A stretch of 64,000 nucleotides of DNA from an uncultured Bacteroidales bacterium (GTDB lineage Bacteria > Bacteroidota > Bacteroidia > Bacteroidales > UBA932). The position numbers and the translations under genes are program-made. The notes beneath the pieces are model-generated. The model was given only the letters and a program-made list of their open reading frames with translations. It did not search any database and had not been told where the DNA came from. The stretch spans positions 68,167 through 132,166 of the forward strand of contig CAKUTA010000004.1 in assembly GCA_934691625.1 (NCBI GenBank). Direction: 5' to 3'. Shown in pieces: positions 17,464 through 26,180 of this stretch. Numbering within the stretch: the first letter of the stretch is position 1; each line of letters starts with the position of its first letter.

Positions 17464-18396
17464 TTATTTCTTGTCCAGATACTCCAGACGCGCTTTTGCA
17501 GAAAGTTTCTCGCTCTCGGAAGTTCCATATTTTTCCAGAAGAGGGAGGTATTTCTTCTCCAGCTTGACATTTCCGGAATTGCGGGCAAGGATGATTATAT
17601 TCTTGATAGCCGTGATATCGTCACCCTTCAGCTTAAGAACTTTGGTATAATATTTAAGCGCAGTCTTGTCATCATGCTTCACCACCAGATAATAAGAACC
17701 AAGATTATCCAGGAACAGGACATCAGACGGCTGGTACGACAGCATTGTCTCCGACAGGTTCCTGAACGCTTCATAAGACACTGGCGAGGCATACCTGAAG
17801 AACAGATAGCAGTATTCCTGGACAGCTGCGGAGAAGAAAGCCTCGTCCACCTTATCAATGCCAGGGTACACCCATGCAGGATGCTGCGTCTCATTATATA
17901 TTATGAGGGAGCGAAGATCTGAAAGAGCCATGTCAGGGCTCTCCTTCTCGTAGCTGATAAGTGACGCCACCTTGAGAAGACGCAGGTCAAGCCTGTCAGG
18001 ATTCAGCTGGATGGCCTTCCCTATGGCTTTCTGAGCCTCTCCGAACAAGTCATCATCATAGAAATATTCCTGGAAATAATTGACATTCTTCCCGGTGCTG
18101 TCCTTCAGCGTAAGTATAGGCTGCTCCCCCAGAAAGCGCTTCTGATCCTTCTGCACGACAGAGGCAGTCCTGGATTTATCCAGATAATACGAGAATTTTC
18201 CCGAAAGCATCTCCGTGTCATCAGGATAGGCTGCCGCCCATCTGTTCAGCAGTGTCTCTATCCCTACGCCTGAGAGTCCAAGTTTCGAGACAAGAAGCTG
18301 ATAACGGTCGTTGAATTCTTTCGCCGATGGTGTCTGCGCCATCAATGCCGCTGCAGAGAATACAGCTGCGGCCATCAGTGTCAATAATCTACGCAT
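17464..18396 (-). CDS. exported TPR-repeat protein
   Basis: 310 aa from the ATG at 18396, 5 bases after the RsmF-like stop. A start 96 bases upstream would lie inside that gene and hide the signal peptide (MRRLLTLMAAAVFSAAALMAQ). The body is all helical with TPR-type pairs. Examples are 'LFGEAQKAIGKAIQLNPDRLDLRLLKVASLI', 'SYEAFRNLSETMLSYQPSDVLFLDNLGSYYLV' and 'ALKYYTKVLKLKGDDITAIKNIIILA'. Periplasmic by its signal; probably a scaffold for protein contacts, with no enzyme motif. Last gene of the pyrE operon, followed by a terminator. Confidence 0.8.
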   Translation of the reverse strand: MRRLLTLMAAAVFSAAALMAQTPSAKEFNDRYQLLVSKLGLSGVGIETLLNRWAAAYPDDTEMLSGKFSYYLDKSRTASVVQKDQKRFLGEQPILTLKDSTGKNVNYFQEYFYDDDLFGEAQKAIGKAIQLNPDRLDLRLLKVASLISYEKESPDMALSDLRSLIIYNETQHPAWVYPGIDKVDEAFFSAAVQEYCYLFFRYASPVSYEAFRNLSETMLSYQPSDVLFLDNLGSYYLVVKHDDKTALKYYTKVLKLKGDDITAIKNIIILARNSGNVKLEKKYLPLLEKYGTSESEKLSAKARLEYLDKK

Positions 18397-18401
18397 GTCT
18401 G

Positions 18402-19808
18402 TCAAATGTTCATCCGGATACGCCGGTTCTGCGGATGCAGATTGTTGCAGCGGTTTCCGAGGTTTTTCACGAAGCCCAGAGGATGCCCGCAATACTTCAA
18501 CAGGATAATCCCCTTCTCTGCTCCGGTCAATGTCAATGTATCTTTATGAAGGAAGGCAAGTGCCTGTTCCCTGGTCACTTCCACATAAGGAAAGGCTCCT
18601 TCTCCAAGCATGATGCTCAATGCCATGTCAGCATCCGGGACAATGTCCCTGCCCTTAAGCAGTCCGACCGCCGTTCCGCGCAGAAGCGGATGCAGGTATT
18701 CAAGATGGCTGATTTCAGGCTCCAGCTCCGCCGGGACAGCTATAATCATGCCGCCTTTCATGGAAACGGATACACGTGAGGTGAACCATCCGCATATTCT
18801 TTCCCTGACATCCTTCGGAACGGATGCTTCGCCCATGTTCCTGCCCCTGTCTAGCTTCAGACCAATGCGGACATCTTCATCACCGGATTTTCTCAATGCC
18901 GCGCAATACTGTCCCTCACCAGGCACCAGGCCAGGAATCAGGCTGCAGCCGCATGACGTGTTCAGAATCCCCTGGTGAGAGTCCGCAATATCCACGACAT
19001 CCGCACCAAGTGAAGACGCGCACCATTCCACATTGCAGTCATTCTCCATCCTGTTGAAAGTGCATGTGGAATATACCATAAACCCTCCTGGTGCAAGTGC
19101 CGGCCAGACATCCGCAAGAATACGGCGTTGCCGAGCCTGACATAAGGCCACATTGTCAGCGGACCACTGGGCGACAGCCTCCTCGTCTTTTCTGAACATA
19201 CCTTCACCGGAGCAAGGAACATCAGCCACGATAATATCGAACCACCCCCGCATAGAGGAAAACGCCCTCGGGTCAGCCGATGTCACCACCACTGACGGAT
19301 CGCCCCATATACCGGCATTATCAGCCAGGACTGTAACCCTCTGCCTCATTATCTCATTGGAGACCAGAAGCCATGACCGGCAGCCGGACATTCTGAGAGA
19401 CGCCGCGATATCCGTGGTCTTGCCACCTGGCGCCGCACAAAGATCCAGGACACGCAGCGGACGCGCATTGTCATGAGCCTCAAGCACCTGCCCTAGAATC
19501 CTGCGGAACACGTTGCCGACAAACATTGCCGACGAATCCTGAACATAATAGCAGCCGGCATGCATGAGCGGATCCAATGTGAATACGGGACGTTCCGGCA
19601 GAAAGAAGCCGCACGGGCTCCAAGGCACAGGCGAGACAGCCATGCCGGCAATCTGTCCTGCTGCCATGTCCCAAGGCTGCTTTACTTTAGACGGATTAAG
19701 CCGTATGGATACTGACGCAGGACCGGACAATGCTTCCAGAGCGACGCGGGCATTGCATTCCCCCGCCGCCTCGGCAAGATATTCGGCAAAAATCGGATTA
19801 ATCACCAT
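18402..19808 (-). CDS. rsmF: RsmF/NOP2-like rRNA (or tRNA) cytosine-C5 methyltransferase
   Basis: 468 aa. Uses SAM to methylate a cytosine in RNA. The SAM-binding loop LDLCAAPGGKTT lies about 120 residues in. Both family cysteines are present: VPCSGEGMFRKDE (release Cys) and YSTCTFNRMEND (nucleophile). The N-terminal 'SIRLNPSK' and 'YVQDSSAMF' are standard NOL1/NOP2/Sun motifs. The C-terminal third (from about 320) resembles the RsmF extension and PUA-like end ('LHPLLRGTAVGLLKGRDIVPDADMAL', 'KGIILLKYCGHPLGFVKN'), which favours RsmF over RsmB. Target position cannot be read from the sequence. It sits 8 bases downstream of the START-like gene in the pyrE operon. Confidence 0.88.
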   Translation of the reverse strand: MVINPIFAEYLAEAAGECNARVALEALSGPASVSIRLNPSKVKQPWDMAAGQIAGMAVSPVPWSPCGFFLPERPVFTLDPLMHAGCYYVQDSSAMFVGNVFRRILGQVLEAHDNARPLRVLDLCAAPGGKTTDIAASLRMSGCRSWLLVSNEIMRQRVTVLADNAGIWGDPSVVVTSADPRAFSSMRGWFDIIVADVPCSGEGMFRKDEEAVAQWSADNVALCQARQRRILADVWPALAPGGFMVYSTCTFNRMENDCNVEWCASSLGADVVDIADSHQGILNTSCGCSLIPGLVPGEGQYCAALRKSGDEDVRIGLKLDRGRNMGEASVPKDVRERICGWFTSRVSVSMKGGMIIAVPAELEPEISHLEYLHPLLRGTAVGLLKGRDIVPDADMALSIMLGEGAFPYVEVTREQALAFLHKDTLTLTGAEKGIILLKYCGHPLGFVKNLGNRCNNLHPQNRRIRMNI

Positions 19809-19816
19809 CCGGGCTA

Positions 19817-20290
19817 TCAGTTTTTCCCGAAGCCTGACGGTTTCATTCCTTCAGGAAACATCGAGGGGTCAATGCCTTCGGGCATCTTGCCCTCCGCCAT
19901 GTCCGCTACCGCTTCCACCATCTTATCGACAGCATCCTTCAGCTTCGAGCCGAGCAGCATCTTCATCATGAAGTTCAGATCCGCCTCTATGTCTATATGG
20001 AAGTCTGTGCTGTCAGGATTGCCGCCGTCGGCATCGAAACAGATATTTATTGTGAACTGGAACGGAGCCCCGTCATCCTTATATGTTATCCTGGAATACG
20101 GCGTCCTGTCCTGCACCCGGATTCCCACATTGAAGCCCTGTATAGTGGCATGAATAGTGTCATAGTCAGCCTCTACGCCCTGCTTCTTGTCTTCAGGGAG
20201 CATCGCCACGAAATTGCGCATGTCGGAAAACGGCATATACAGCATATACGGCGCACGCGCCACTGACCTGTGCTTGCTTTTAATCTCCAT
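19817..20290 (-). CDS. small START/SRPBCC-like protein
   Basis: 157 aa, no signal. 'MLYMPFSDMRNFVAMLPEDKKQGVEADYDTIHATI', 'FNVGIRV..RTPYSRITYKD', 'FQFTINICFDADG' and 'FHIDIEADLNFMMKMLLG' match the strand and helix pattern of Bacteroidota SRPBCC/polyketide-cyclase-like proteins that contain 'DADL.....ML'. The tail is Met/Pro/Gly-rich (MPEGIDPSMFPEGMKPSG). These folds bind hydrophobic ligands; no ligand can be inferred. It lies between pyrE (12 bases) and the methyltransferase gene (8 bases), so it is co-transcribed. Confidence 0.6.
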   Translation of the reverse strand: MEIKSKHRSVARAPYMLYMPFSDMRNFVAMLPEDKKQGVEADYDTIHATIQGFNVGIRVQDRTPYSRITYKDDGAPFQFTINICFDADGGNPDSTDFHIDIEADLNFMMKMLLGSKLKDAVDKMVEAVADMAEGKMPEGIDPSMFPEGMKPSGFGKN

Positions 20291-20302
20291 AGCAGAAATA
20301 CA

Positions 20303-20941
20303 TTAGCGTCCCCATTCAGAAGGATTCTTACGCCACTCGTGCAGAAGTTCCTTTGCAGCTGAAGATATATATCCGGTCTCGCTTGCAACTTCCACAAGTG
20401 CCGAATAGTTGGACAAGGTATCTAGTCTTACCTTCTCCTCCTCGAAACGCTGTGCGGCTATATCGAATCCGTATGTGAAGATTGCCACCATGCCCAGGAC
20501 TTCTGCTCCGGCATCGCGGAGAGCTTTGACAGCCGCGATGCTGCTCATTCCAGTGGAGACAAGATCCTCTATGACAACGACCTTACGTCCTTTCTCCAGT
20601 TCCCCTTCAATCTGCGAGCCTGTTCCATGGTCCTTAGGTTTCGGACGGACATACACAAACGGTTTCTTCATCCTGTCTGCAGCAAGCACACCATGAGCAA
20701 TGGCGCCCGTAGCCACACCGGCTACAACTTCAGCTTCAGGATACAGGGTCACGGCCTTCTCTGCCAGCCACTCTGCCACCTGGGCTCGAAGCTCCGGGTG
20801 AGAAAGGATTCTGCGGTTGTCGCAATATATCGGGGAATGCCATCCTGACGCCCATGTGAAAGGCTCCTGAGGGCGAAGAAGGACTGCGCGGATATCCATC
20901 AGGGATTTCGCAAGTCTCTTGTCAACTGATACTTCGTTCAT
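20303..20941 (-). CDS. pyrE: orotate phosphoribosyltransferase
   Basis: 212 aa. Converts orotate plus PRPP to OMP in pyrimidine synthesis. The PRPP motif VVVIEDLVSTGMSS is near residue 110. 'FTWASGWHSPIYCDNRRILSHPELR' is the N-terminal orotate site, and 'AGVATGAIAHGVLAADRMKKPFVYVRPKPKDHGTG' is the catalytic loop region with its lysines. Length is normal. First gene of a four-gene run with tight spacing (12, 8 and 5 bases). It is preceded by a TAAATTTG promoter box. Confidence 0.95.
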   Translation of the reverse strand: MNEVSVDKRLAKSLMDIRAVLLRPQEPFTWASGWHSPIYCDNRRILSHPELRAQVAEWLAEKAVTLYPEAEVVAGVATGAIAHGVLAADRMKKPFVYVRPKPKDHGTGSQIEGELEKGRKVVVIEDLVSTGMSSIAAVKALRDAGAEVLGMVAIFTYGFDIAAQRFEEEKVRLDTLSNYSALVEVASETGYISSAAKELLHEWRKNPSEWGR

Positions 20942-20988
20942 ATCTGATTATGTTAAACTGTAGCGGTGTCTGTACCGCGATCTGTCAG

Positions 20989-20996
20989 CAAATTTA
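20989..20996 (-). promoter_or_regulatory. -7 box of the pyrE operon
   Basis: TAAATTTG on the minus strand, 48 bases before the pyrE ATG. It overlaps the 3' end of the NUDIX gene. The -33 region has only a TTG-like match (near 21016-21019). Confidence 0.6.
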
Positions 20997-21638
20997 GCCA
21001 TTTTTCGGAACAATGCAACCGGAGCTGTGCTGCTTCGCATTCAGGAACACTTCCTTTATGGAAGGGTACGTATTTTTCAGAAATGGAGGAAGGCTGGATC
21101 TGGCGACCCATGCTGCACGAGTTATATCCTCTTCTGTCTGAGGGGTAAGGTCAACTGGATTCATATAGTTCATGTGATACCACCATGTATGCTTCAGATG
21201 CCACAGGCCATTTCTGAAATAGCAATGGTCTGTGATACAGATAAGCTCTCCAAGCTCCAGTTCGTCCACGCCTGTCTCTTCCTGGACCTCGCGAAGGGCC
21301 GTGACACTGATATCCTCCCCGGCCTCCTGATGTCCTTTCGGCAGATCCCAGAGACCGTCTCTGCGTATCAGCAGATAGTCTCCTCTTCTGTTGGAGACCA
21401 GGCCGCCGGCTGCATTGACCTCCTTGAACTCCTCACATACGTGCCGGTAGCATTGATCAGGCTCGTCCGACGGTATGTATATGCGCTCCAGAGTGGACGA
21501 GTTCTCGAACATCTTCACCAGATGCCCGATATCCGGCCGGCTGCCGGCATGGAACTCCACAGCGTTGGGATCCGTCAATGCCGACTCCTCCGGTCTGCAG
21601 ATGACTATAGCCCTCCAGTCAAAATATATCTTATGCAT
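20994..21638 (-). CDS. NUDIX hydrolase
   Basis: 214 aa from the ATG at 21638. An earlier ATG at 21656 sits directly against the promoter box TAAGTTTG and would be untranscribed. Complete Nudix box: G-HQEAG-E-DISVTAL-REVQEETGV, with metal-binding REVQEE. It hydrolyses nucleoside diphosphates linked to another group. 'AAGGLVSNRRGDYLLIRRDGLWDLPKGH' precedes the box. The N-terminal ~70 residues are an extension seen in some Bacteroidota members. Exact substrate unknown; mono-cistronic or loosely linked to pyrE downstream. Confidence 0.9.
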   Translation of the reverse strand: MHKIYFDWRAIVICRPEESALTDPNAVEFHAGSRPDIGHLVKMFENSSTLERIYIPSDEPDQCYRHVCEEFKEVNAAGGLVSNRRGDYLLIRRDGLWDLPKGHQEAGEDISVTALREVQEETGVDELELGELICITDHCYFRNGLWHLKHTWWYHMNYMNPVDLTPQTEEDITRAAWVARSSLPPFLKNTYPSIKEVFLNAKQHSSGCIVPKNG

Positions 21639-21657
21639 TTGCAACCTCTTTATCATG

Positions 21658-21665
21658 CAAACTTA
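21658..21665 (-). promoter_or_regulatory. -7 box of the NUDIX gene
   Basis: TAAGTTTG followed by CATGATAAAGAGGTTGCAA and then the ATG at 21638: a leader of roughly 10-15 bases. Confidence 0.6.
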
Positions 21666-21769
21666 ATAAAAAATCATAGTATTTTCCCGAAATTTTCAAT
21701 TATGATGAAACAAACAGGATTTTTTTTCGTATATATATTAGTTTGGCTTTATTTATAAATAGAAGTACA

Positions 21770-22825
21770 ATGAAGTTATCACAGTTTCAGTTTCCTATTT
21801 CCCTGAAGAATGACATTGCCCATGAGCCTACGGGTAAATGGAGAGATGAGAGCCGCATGATGGTCCTGCACAAGGACACAGGAGAAATAGAGCACAAGAT
21901 TTTCAAGAACATCACCGACTATTTCAGCAAAGGTGACACGTTTGTCCTCAACGACACCAAGGTGTTTCCGGCAAGGCTTCTTGGGAAAAAGGAGAAGAAC
22001 GATGCTGACATCGAGGTTTTCCTTCTCCGCGAGCTGAACAAGGAGCAGCGGCTCTGGGATGTCATTGTGGAGCCTGCAAGAAAAATAAGGATAGGCAACA
22101 AGCTGCAGTTCGGAGACGACAACAGCCTTGTCGCTGAGGTCATTGACAATACCACATCCAGAGGCCGCACCCTCCGTTTTCTCTACGACGGTCCATACGA
22201 AGAGTTCAAGCAGACACTCTTCAGCCTGGGAGAGCTGCCTGTGCCGAAATGGGTCAAGCCGAAGGCTACAGCCGAGGACAATGTCAATTTCCAGACAATC
22301 TTCGCCGCGCATGAAGGTGCCGTATCAGCCCCTGCCACAGGCCTGCACTTCAGCCGTGAGTTGTTCAACATGATGATTCTCAAAGACATCAACAAGACAT
22401 TCATCACTGAGCACATGGGTATCGGATACTTCCGTAAAGTGGATGTGGAGGATCTTTCCAAGCACAAGATGGATTCCGAGCGCCTCATCATCACGCCTGA
22501 AGCCGCAGATATGATAAACAAGACAAAGCGTGAAGGGCATAAGGTTCTTGCCGTTGGTGTCACAGTGATGAGAGGGCTGGAGACATACGTCACCACGAAT
22601 GACGAGGTCCAGGCATACGACGGATGGACGAACAAGTTCATCTTCCCTCCTTACCGGTTCGCCATTCCGAATGCCATCGTATCCAACTTTCATCTACCGG
22701 GTTCCACAATGCTCATGGCTGTGTCCGCATTCGGCGGATATGACCTCGTGAAGAAAGCTTATGAGACAGCCCTGCAGGAGAAATACAAGTTCGGTCCATA
22801 CGGGGATGCACTGCTGATTATCTAG
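21770..22825 (+). CDS. queA: S-adenosylmethionine:tRNA ribosyltransferase-isomerase (queuosine synthesis)
   Basis: 351 aa from ATG 21770; an upstream frame start at 21743 lies in AT-rich promoter DNA. Moves the ribosyl part of SAM to 7-aminomethyl-7-deazaguanine in tRNA to form epoxyqueuosine. Family motifs: RDESRMMVLHKDTG, FVLNDTKVFPARLLGKK, 'GAVSAPATGLHFS', 'HMGIGYFRKVDVEDLSKHKMDSE', 'AVGVTVMRGLET', and the C-terminal 'SNFHLPGSTMLMAVSAFGGYDLVKKAYETAL'. Length is normal. A strong terminator follows. Confidence 0.95.
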   Translation: MKLSQFQFPISLKNDIAHEPTGKWRDESRMMVLHKDTGEIEHKIFKNITDYFSKGDTFVLNDTKVFPARLLGKKEKNDADIEVFLLRELNKEQRLWDVIVEPARKIRIGNKLQFGDDNSLVAEVIDNTTSRGRTLRFLYDGPYEEFKQTLFSLGELPVPKWVKPKATAEDNVNFQTIFAAHEGAVSAPATGLHFSRELFNMMILKDINKTFITEHMGIGYFRKVDVEDLSKHKMDSERLIITPEAADMINKTKREGHKVLAVGVTVMRGLETYVTTNDEVQAYDGWTNKFIFPPYRFAIPNAIVSNFHLPGSTMLMAVSAFGGYDLVKKAYETALQEKYKFGPYGDALLII

Positions 22826-22864
22826 AATATATTAAAAATCTTCGCAAAAAGTTAAAAAAACATA

Positions 22865-22902
22865 AAAAAGTGGCTTTTTTAATGTATGGAAAGCCACTTT
22901 TT
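22865..22902 (+). terminator. terminator of queA
   Basis: 13-bp perfect stem AAAAAGTGGCTTT/AAAGCCACTTTTT with a 12-base loop, then CTTTTTC. Confidence 0.88.
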
Positions 22903-22950
22903 CTTTTTCATATAGCCGGCCGGAACTAACTTAGTCAGAAAAAATGGCTT

Positions 22951-24120
22951 ATGAAAAACTACGACAGCATCAGCGAACTGGCACCTTGGTGCGCATTGAA
23001 CAGGATTTTCGGATTCTCTCCTAAATCGGGACTCGCGGCGATCAGGCATTTCGGCAATGCCGGAAATGTTTTCTCTGCAGACAGAAAGGAGCTTGCAGAA
23101 TTTTTCGGTTATGGTTCCAGGGCCGCGGGGATGATTTCGGACAAGGCTCTCCAGAACAGTTCAGAAGAGCTCGCAAGGCTGAATGACACAGGGGGCAGGT
23201 TCATCTGCATTGACGACAGCAGATATCCGAAACAGCTCAAGGAATGTGAAGACCCTCCTGTCGGCTTATATATTAAAGGTGACGCTCCGGAGCAGATGTT
23301 CAGCACAAGGCCTTCCCTGGCGATAGTAGGCACCAGGGACATCACCAGTTATGGAACAGAGTGGTGCACAAGGCTTGTAAAAGCTTTAGGACGGGCAAGG
23401 ATCAAGCCGACAATTATCAGCGGGCTGGCCATAGGAACCGATGCAGCTGCACACTCGGCCGCCCTTGACTGCGGATTGCCGACCATCGCTGTGATGGCGA
23501 CAGGAATAGATGCAGTATATCCGTTCAGGCACGGATGGCTTGCAGACAAGATTTGCAGCAGCGGAGAAAGCGGGCTGGTGACAGACTATCCGCCAGGGAC
23601 TGCACCGATGGCAATAAACTTTCTCAGGAGGAACAGGATAATCGCAGGGCTCAGCAAGGCTGTGATTCTGATCGAGTCCAGGATAAAGGGCGGAGGTATG
23701 ATGACATGCCGTCTAGCATATTCCTACAACCGGGATGTCTATGCTCTGCCGGGGCGCATTGACGACAGATGTTCCGCAGGATGCAACGAGCTGCTGCGCA
23801 CGAAGATAGCAGAGCCCATTACAGATATTGGCATGTTCATTGACAGTCTCGGCCTCGGCTCTTCCGGGGATGATGCCCCGAAAGACATCCGCTCGTTCCT
23901 GATGCTGAAGTACAAGGATATGAAAGGTTCTGTAACAGCCGAAGATATAGCAGAGATTGCCGGCACAATAAGCAGGCACAGGGATATAAGGGCCGAGGAC
24001 ATCTGCGCCATGACCGGCATGGAATACAGCAGGGTGGCAGCAGCATTAGGAATTATGGAGTGCGACGGGATTATTTCATCAGACCTGATGGGGGCATGCA
24101 GCATTAAGAAGCTGTTTTGA
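22951..24120 (+). CDS. dprA: DNA-processing protein DprA
   Basis: 389 aa. Loads RecA on incoming single-stranded DNA. The N-terminal helix-hairpin-helix/SAM-like part spans about 1-60. The Rossmann domain follows: 'SLAIVGTRDITSYG', 'IISGLAIGTDAAAHSAALD', 'TIAVMATGIDAVYPFRHGWLADKI', 'ALPGRIDDRCSAGCNELLRTKIA'. The C-terminal winged helix ('VAAALGIMECDGIISSDLMGAC') is also present, as in full-length DprA. The stop codon lies inside the 5' arm of a 15-bp hairpin that runs into the intergenic region, so the terminator includes the gene's own last codons. Confidence 0.93.
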   Translation: MKNYDSISELAPWCALNRIFGFSPKSGLAAIRHFGNAGNVFSADRKELAEFFGYGSRAAGMISDKALQNSSEELARLNDTGGRFICIDDSRYPKQLKECEDPPVGLYIKGDAPEQMFSTRPSLAIVGTRDITSYGTEWCTRLVKALGRARIKPTIISGLAIGTDAAAHSAALDCGLPTIAVMATGIDAVYPFRHGWLADKICSSGESGLVTDYPPGTAPMAINFLRRNRIIAGLSKAVILIESRIKGGGMMTCRLAYSYNRDVYALPGRIDDRCSAGCNELLRTKIAEPITDIGMFIDSLGLGSSGDDAPKDIRSFLMLKYKDMKGSVTAEDIAEIAGTISRHRDIRAEDICAMTGMEYSRVAAALGIMECDGIISSDLMGACSIKKLF

Positions 24121-24167
24121 AGTTTTTTCCTCTCAAACCTTCAGATAATAATTTCAAAACAGCTTCT
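24107..24167 (+). terminator. hairpin overlapping the dprA stop
   Basis: AGAAGCTGTTTTGAA (24107-24121) pairs perfectly with TTCAAAACAGCTTCT (24153-24167). The loop is 31 bases, with GTTTTTTCC in its 5' part. The 3' arm is part of the 23-base dispersed repeat also found at 6215. Confidence 0.6.
24141..24163. repeat. 23-base dispersed repeat, copy 2
   Basis: Identical to 6215-6237. Here its AAAACAGC end forms the 3' arm of the hairpin at the dprA stop. Confidence 0.75.
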
Positions 24168-24182
24168 AACCCGAAAATTATA

Positions 24183-24190
24183 TAAATTTG
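24183..24190 (+). promoter_or_regulatory. -7 box of tatD-ansA
   Basis: TAAATTTG followed by CAGCAC, 21 bases before the ATG at 24212. A -33 TTTG is not obvious. Confidence 0.6.
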
Positions 24191-24211
24191 CAGCACATTG
24201 AACATGTTGAC

Positions 24212-24994
24212 ATGGCAGATATCTATATCGACACACATGCGCACTTCTACGATTCCGCATTCGACACGGACGTGGAAGATGCGGTAGAAAGGGCTAAGAA
24301 CGCAGGAGTGAGGATAATACTGCAGCCGGACATCGACAGCAGCGAGCGTGACAGGATGCGCAGACTTGGAGAAAGGTTCCCGGAGGTGTTCAGGAACATG
24401 GCAGGGCTATATCCCGGGTCCGTCACAGAAGATTGGGAAGCGGAAATGGATAAGGTTAGGGAATTCGCTGAGAATCACAATGTCGTGGCTATCGGAGAGA
24501 TAGGCCTTGACTACCATTATTCGGGAGAAAGTGCCGGGCTGCAGAAAGCAGCACTGAAGGCGCAATTCGAGATGGCGGCAAAGATGAACCTGCCCGTGAA
24601 CGTCCACGAGAGGGATGCCACGGACGACTTTTTCAAGGTGATGGATGAATGCAGGCATCTGGGACTGCGCGGCAATCTCCATGCCTTCAGCGGCAGCTAC
24701 GAGACATTCTGCAGGCTGCAGAAATATGGAGACTGGCTGGTAGGAATAGGAGGAGTGGTTACCTTCAGGAATGCAGGATTGGCTGAAAGCGTGAAGAAGA
24801 TTCCGCTGGATCATATTCTGCTCGAGACTGACGCTCCATACCTTACGCCAGTCCCGTTCAGGGGGAAAAGAAACGAAAGCTCGTACATTCCTCTCATCGC
24901 GGAAAAGATCGCGGAACTTAAGAGCATCAGCATAGGCGAAGTGGCATCCGTCACCACTGCCAACGCCTGCAGATTATTCGGAATCAGCATCTAG
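24212..24994 (+). CDS. tatD: TatD-family metal-dependent DNase
   Basis: 260 aa from ATG 24212; a TTG at 24188 overlaps the promoter box and is rejected. TIM-barrel hydrolase, with 3'-5' exonuclease activity in characterised members. Metal ligands: IDTHAHFYD (HxH), GEIGLDYHY (Glu), NVHERDA (His), NLHAFSGSYE (His), ETDAPYLTPVPFRGKRNE (Asp). Length is normal. The asparaginase gene starts 10 bases downstream, so the two share a transcript although their functions are not linked. Confidence 0.93.
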   Translation: MADIYIDTHAHFYDSAFDTDVEDAVERAKNAGVRIILQPDIDSSERDRMRRLGERFPEVFRNMAGLYPGSVTEDWEAEMDKVREFAENHNVVAIGEIGLDYHYSGESAGLQKAALKAQFEMAAKMNLPVNVHERDATDDFFKVMDECRHLGLRGNLHAFSGSYETFCRLQKYGDWLVGIGGVVTFRNAGLAESVKKIPLDHILLETDAPYLTPVPFRGKRNESSYIPLIAEKIAELKSISIGEVASVTTANACRLFGISI

Positions 24995-25004
24995 AAGTAC
25001 ATTT

Positions 25005-26057
25005 ATGAAAAACATTGAACCCATCAGGAAATCAGCATTGCTGCTGATATACACAGGCGGCACCATCGGAATGAAGCAGGATGCCGGGGATATGACACTC
25101 AAGCCTTTCGACTTCAGCCAGATACTTGAGGAGGTCCCTGAGATCGGAAAATTCGCCGTGAAGATTGACAGCTTTTCCTTCGAGCCGCCGATTGACTCCT
25201 CGGATGTAGAGCCTTCGCTATGGCAGAAGCTTGCATGCCTGATAAAGGACAGGTACGACGACTACGACGGATTCATCATCCTGCACGGCACCGACACCAT
25301 GGCTTATTCGGCATCGGCATTGAGCTTCATGCTGGACGGTCTGACGAAGCCAGTCATCTTCACGGGAAGCCAGCTTCCTATAGGCGTCCCGCGTACTGAC
25401 GGCAGGGAGAATCTGATCTCTGCTGTGGAAATAGCTTCCGCGAAAGATGCTGACGGCAACCCTGCCGTGCCGGAGGTCTGCGTATGTTTCGCATCCCTGC
25501 TCATGCGGGGGAACAGGGCCACCAAGGTGAATTCTGAAGGCTTCAGGGCTTTCCAGTCCCCGAATTTTCCGCCGCTTGCCGAGGCAGGCATCAGCATCAG
25601 GTACAACAATGAATATATCCGCAAGCCCAACGACTGGTACCAGAGCCTGTCGATAAACACGGACCTTGACACCCGTGTGTCAATCCTGAAGATTCATCCT
25701 GGGATCACCCCGCAGGTAGTCAGAAACATTCTCTGCGGCGAGGAGACAAGGGCTGTCATAATGGAGACCTACGGCTCCGGAAACGCTCCGTCAAGCAAAT
25801 GGTTCCTGGACATTCTGGAGGAGGCCAAGGCCATGGACAAGATCATAGTCAATGTGACACAATGCCTTGCTGGAACAGTGAACATGGATCTCTATGCCAC
25901 GGGAAAGCATCTGGAGGAAAGCGGTGTGATAGACGGAAGCGACCTGACCACGGAAAGCGCTCTGGCGAAGCTGTTCTACCTCATGGGGAAAAGTACGGAC
26001 AATGCCTGGGTAAGGGCAATGATGGGACGCAACCTGAAAGGAGAAATATCCAAATAA
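25005..26057 (+). CDS. ansA: type I L-asparaginase
   Basis: 350 aa, no signal peptide (cytosolic). Hydrolyses asparagine to aspartate and ammonia. The first catalytic Thr is in IYTGGTIGM and the second in ILHGTDTMAYSASALSFML, with 'VIFTGSQLPIGVPRTDGRENL' between the two domains. The C-terminal domain has 'AVIMETYGSGNAPSS' and 'NVTQCLAGTVNMDLYATGKHLE'. Second gene after tatD. No clear terminator follows; the gap to exbB (26058-26180) contains only a small CGGGTA/TACCCG hairpin near 26100. Confidence 0.93.
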   Translation: MKNIEPIRKSALLLIYTGGTIGMKQDAGDMTLKPFDFSQILEEVPEIGKFAVKIDSFSFEPPIDSSDVEPSLWQKLACLIKDRYDDYDGFIILHGTDTMAYSASALSFMLDGLTKPVIFTGSQLPIGVPRTDGRENLISAVEIASAKDADGNPAVPEVCVCFASLLMRGNRATKVNSEGFRAFQSPNFPPLAEAGISIRYNNEYIRKPNDWYQSLSINTDLDTRVSILKIHPGITPQVVRNILCGEETRAVIMETYGSGNAPSSKWFLDILEEAKAMDKIIVNVTQCLAGTVNMDLYATGKHLEESGVIDGSDLTTESALAKLFYLMGKSTDNAWVRAMMGRNLKGEISK

Positions 26058-26180
26058 ATATTGCCAAATGAAAATTATTTGCTAAATTGCAACGGTTTTC
26101 GGGTAGGTGCATTGTACCCGGAGGGCACTTTGAAATTTATAAACATTAATATTTAATTACTCAAACACACAAAAACAATT

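Noticed and set aside
24188..24190. TTG start for tatD
   Set aside because: It lies in the TAAATTTG promoter box; ATG 24212 begins directly with the conserved domain.
26058..26180. Riboswitch upstream of exbB
   Set aside because: Only a 6-bp hairpin near 26100; no known aptamer pattern recognised.
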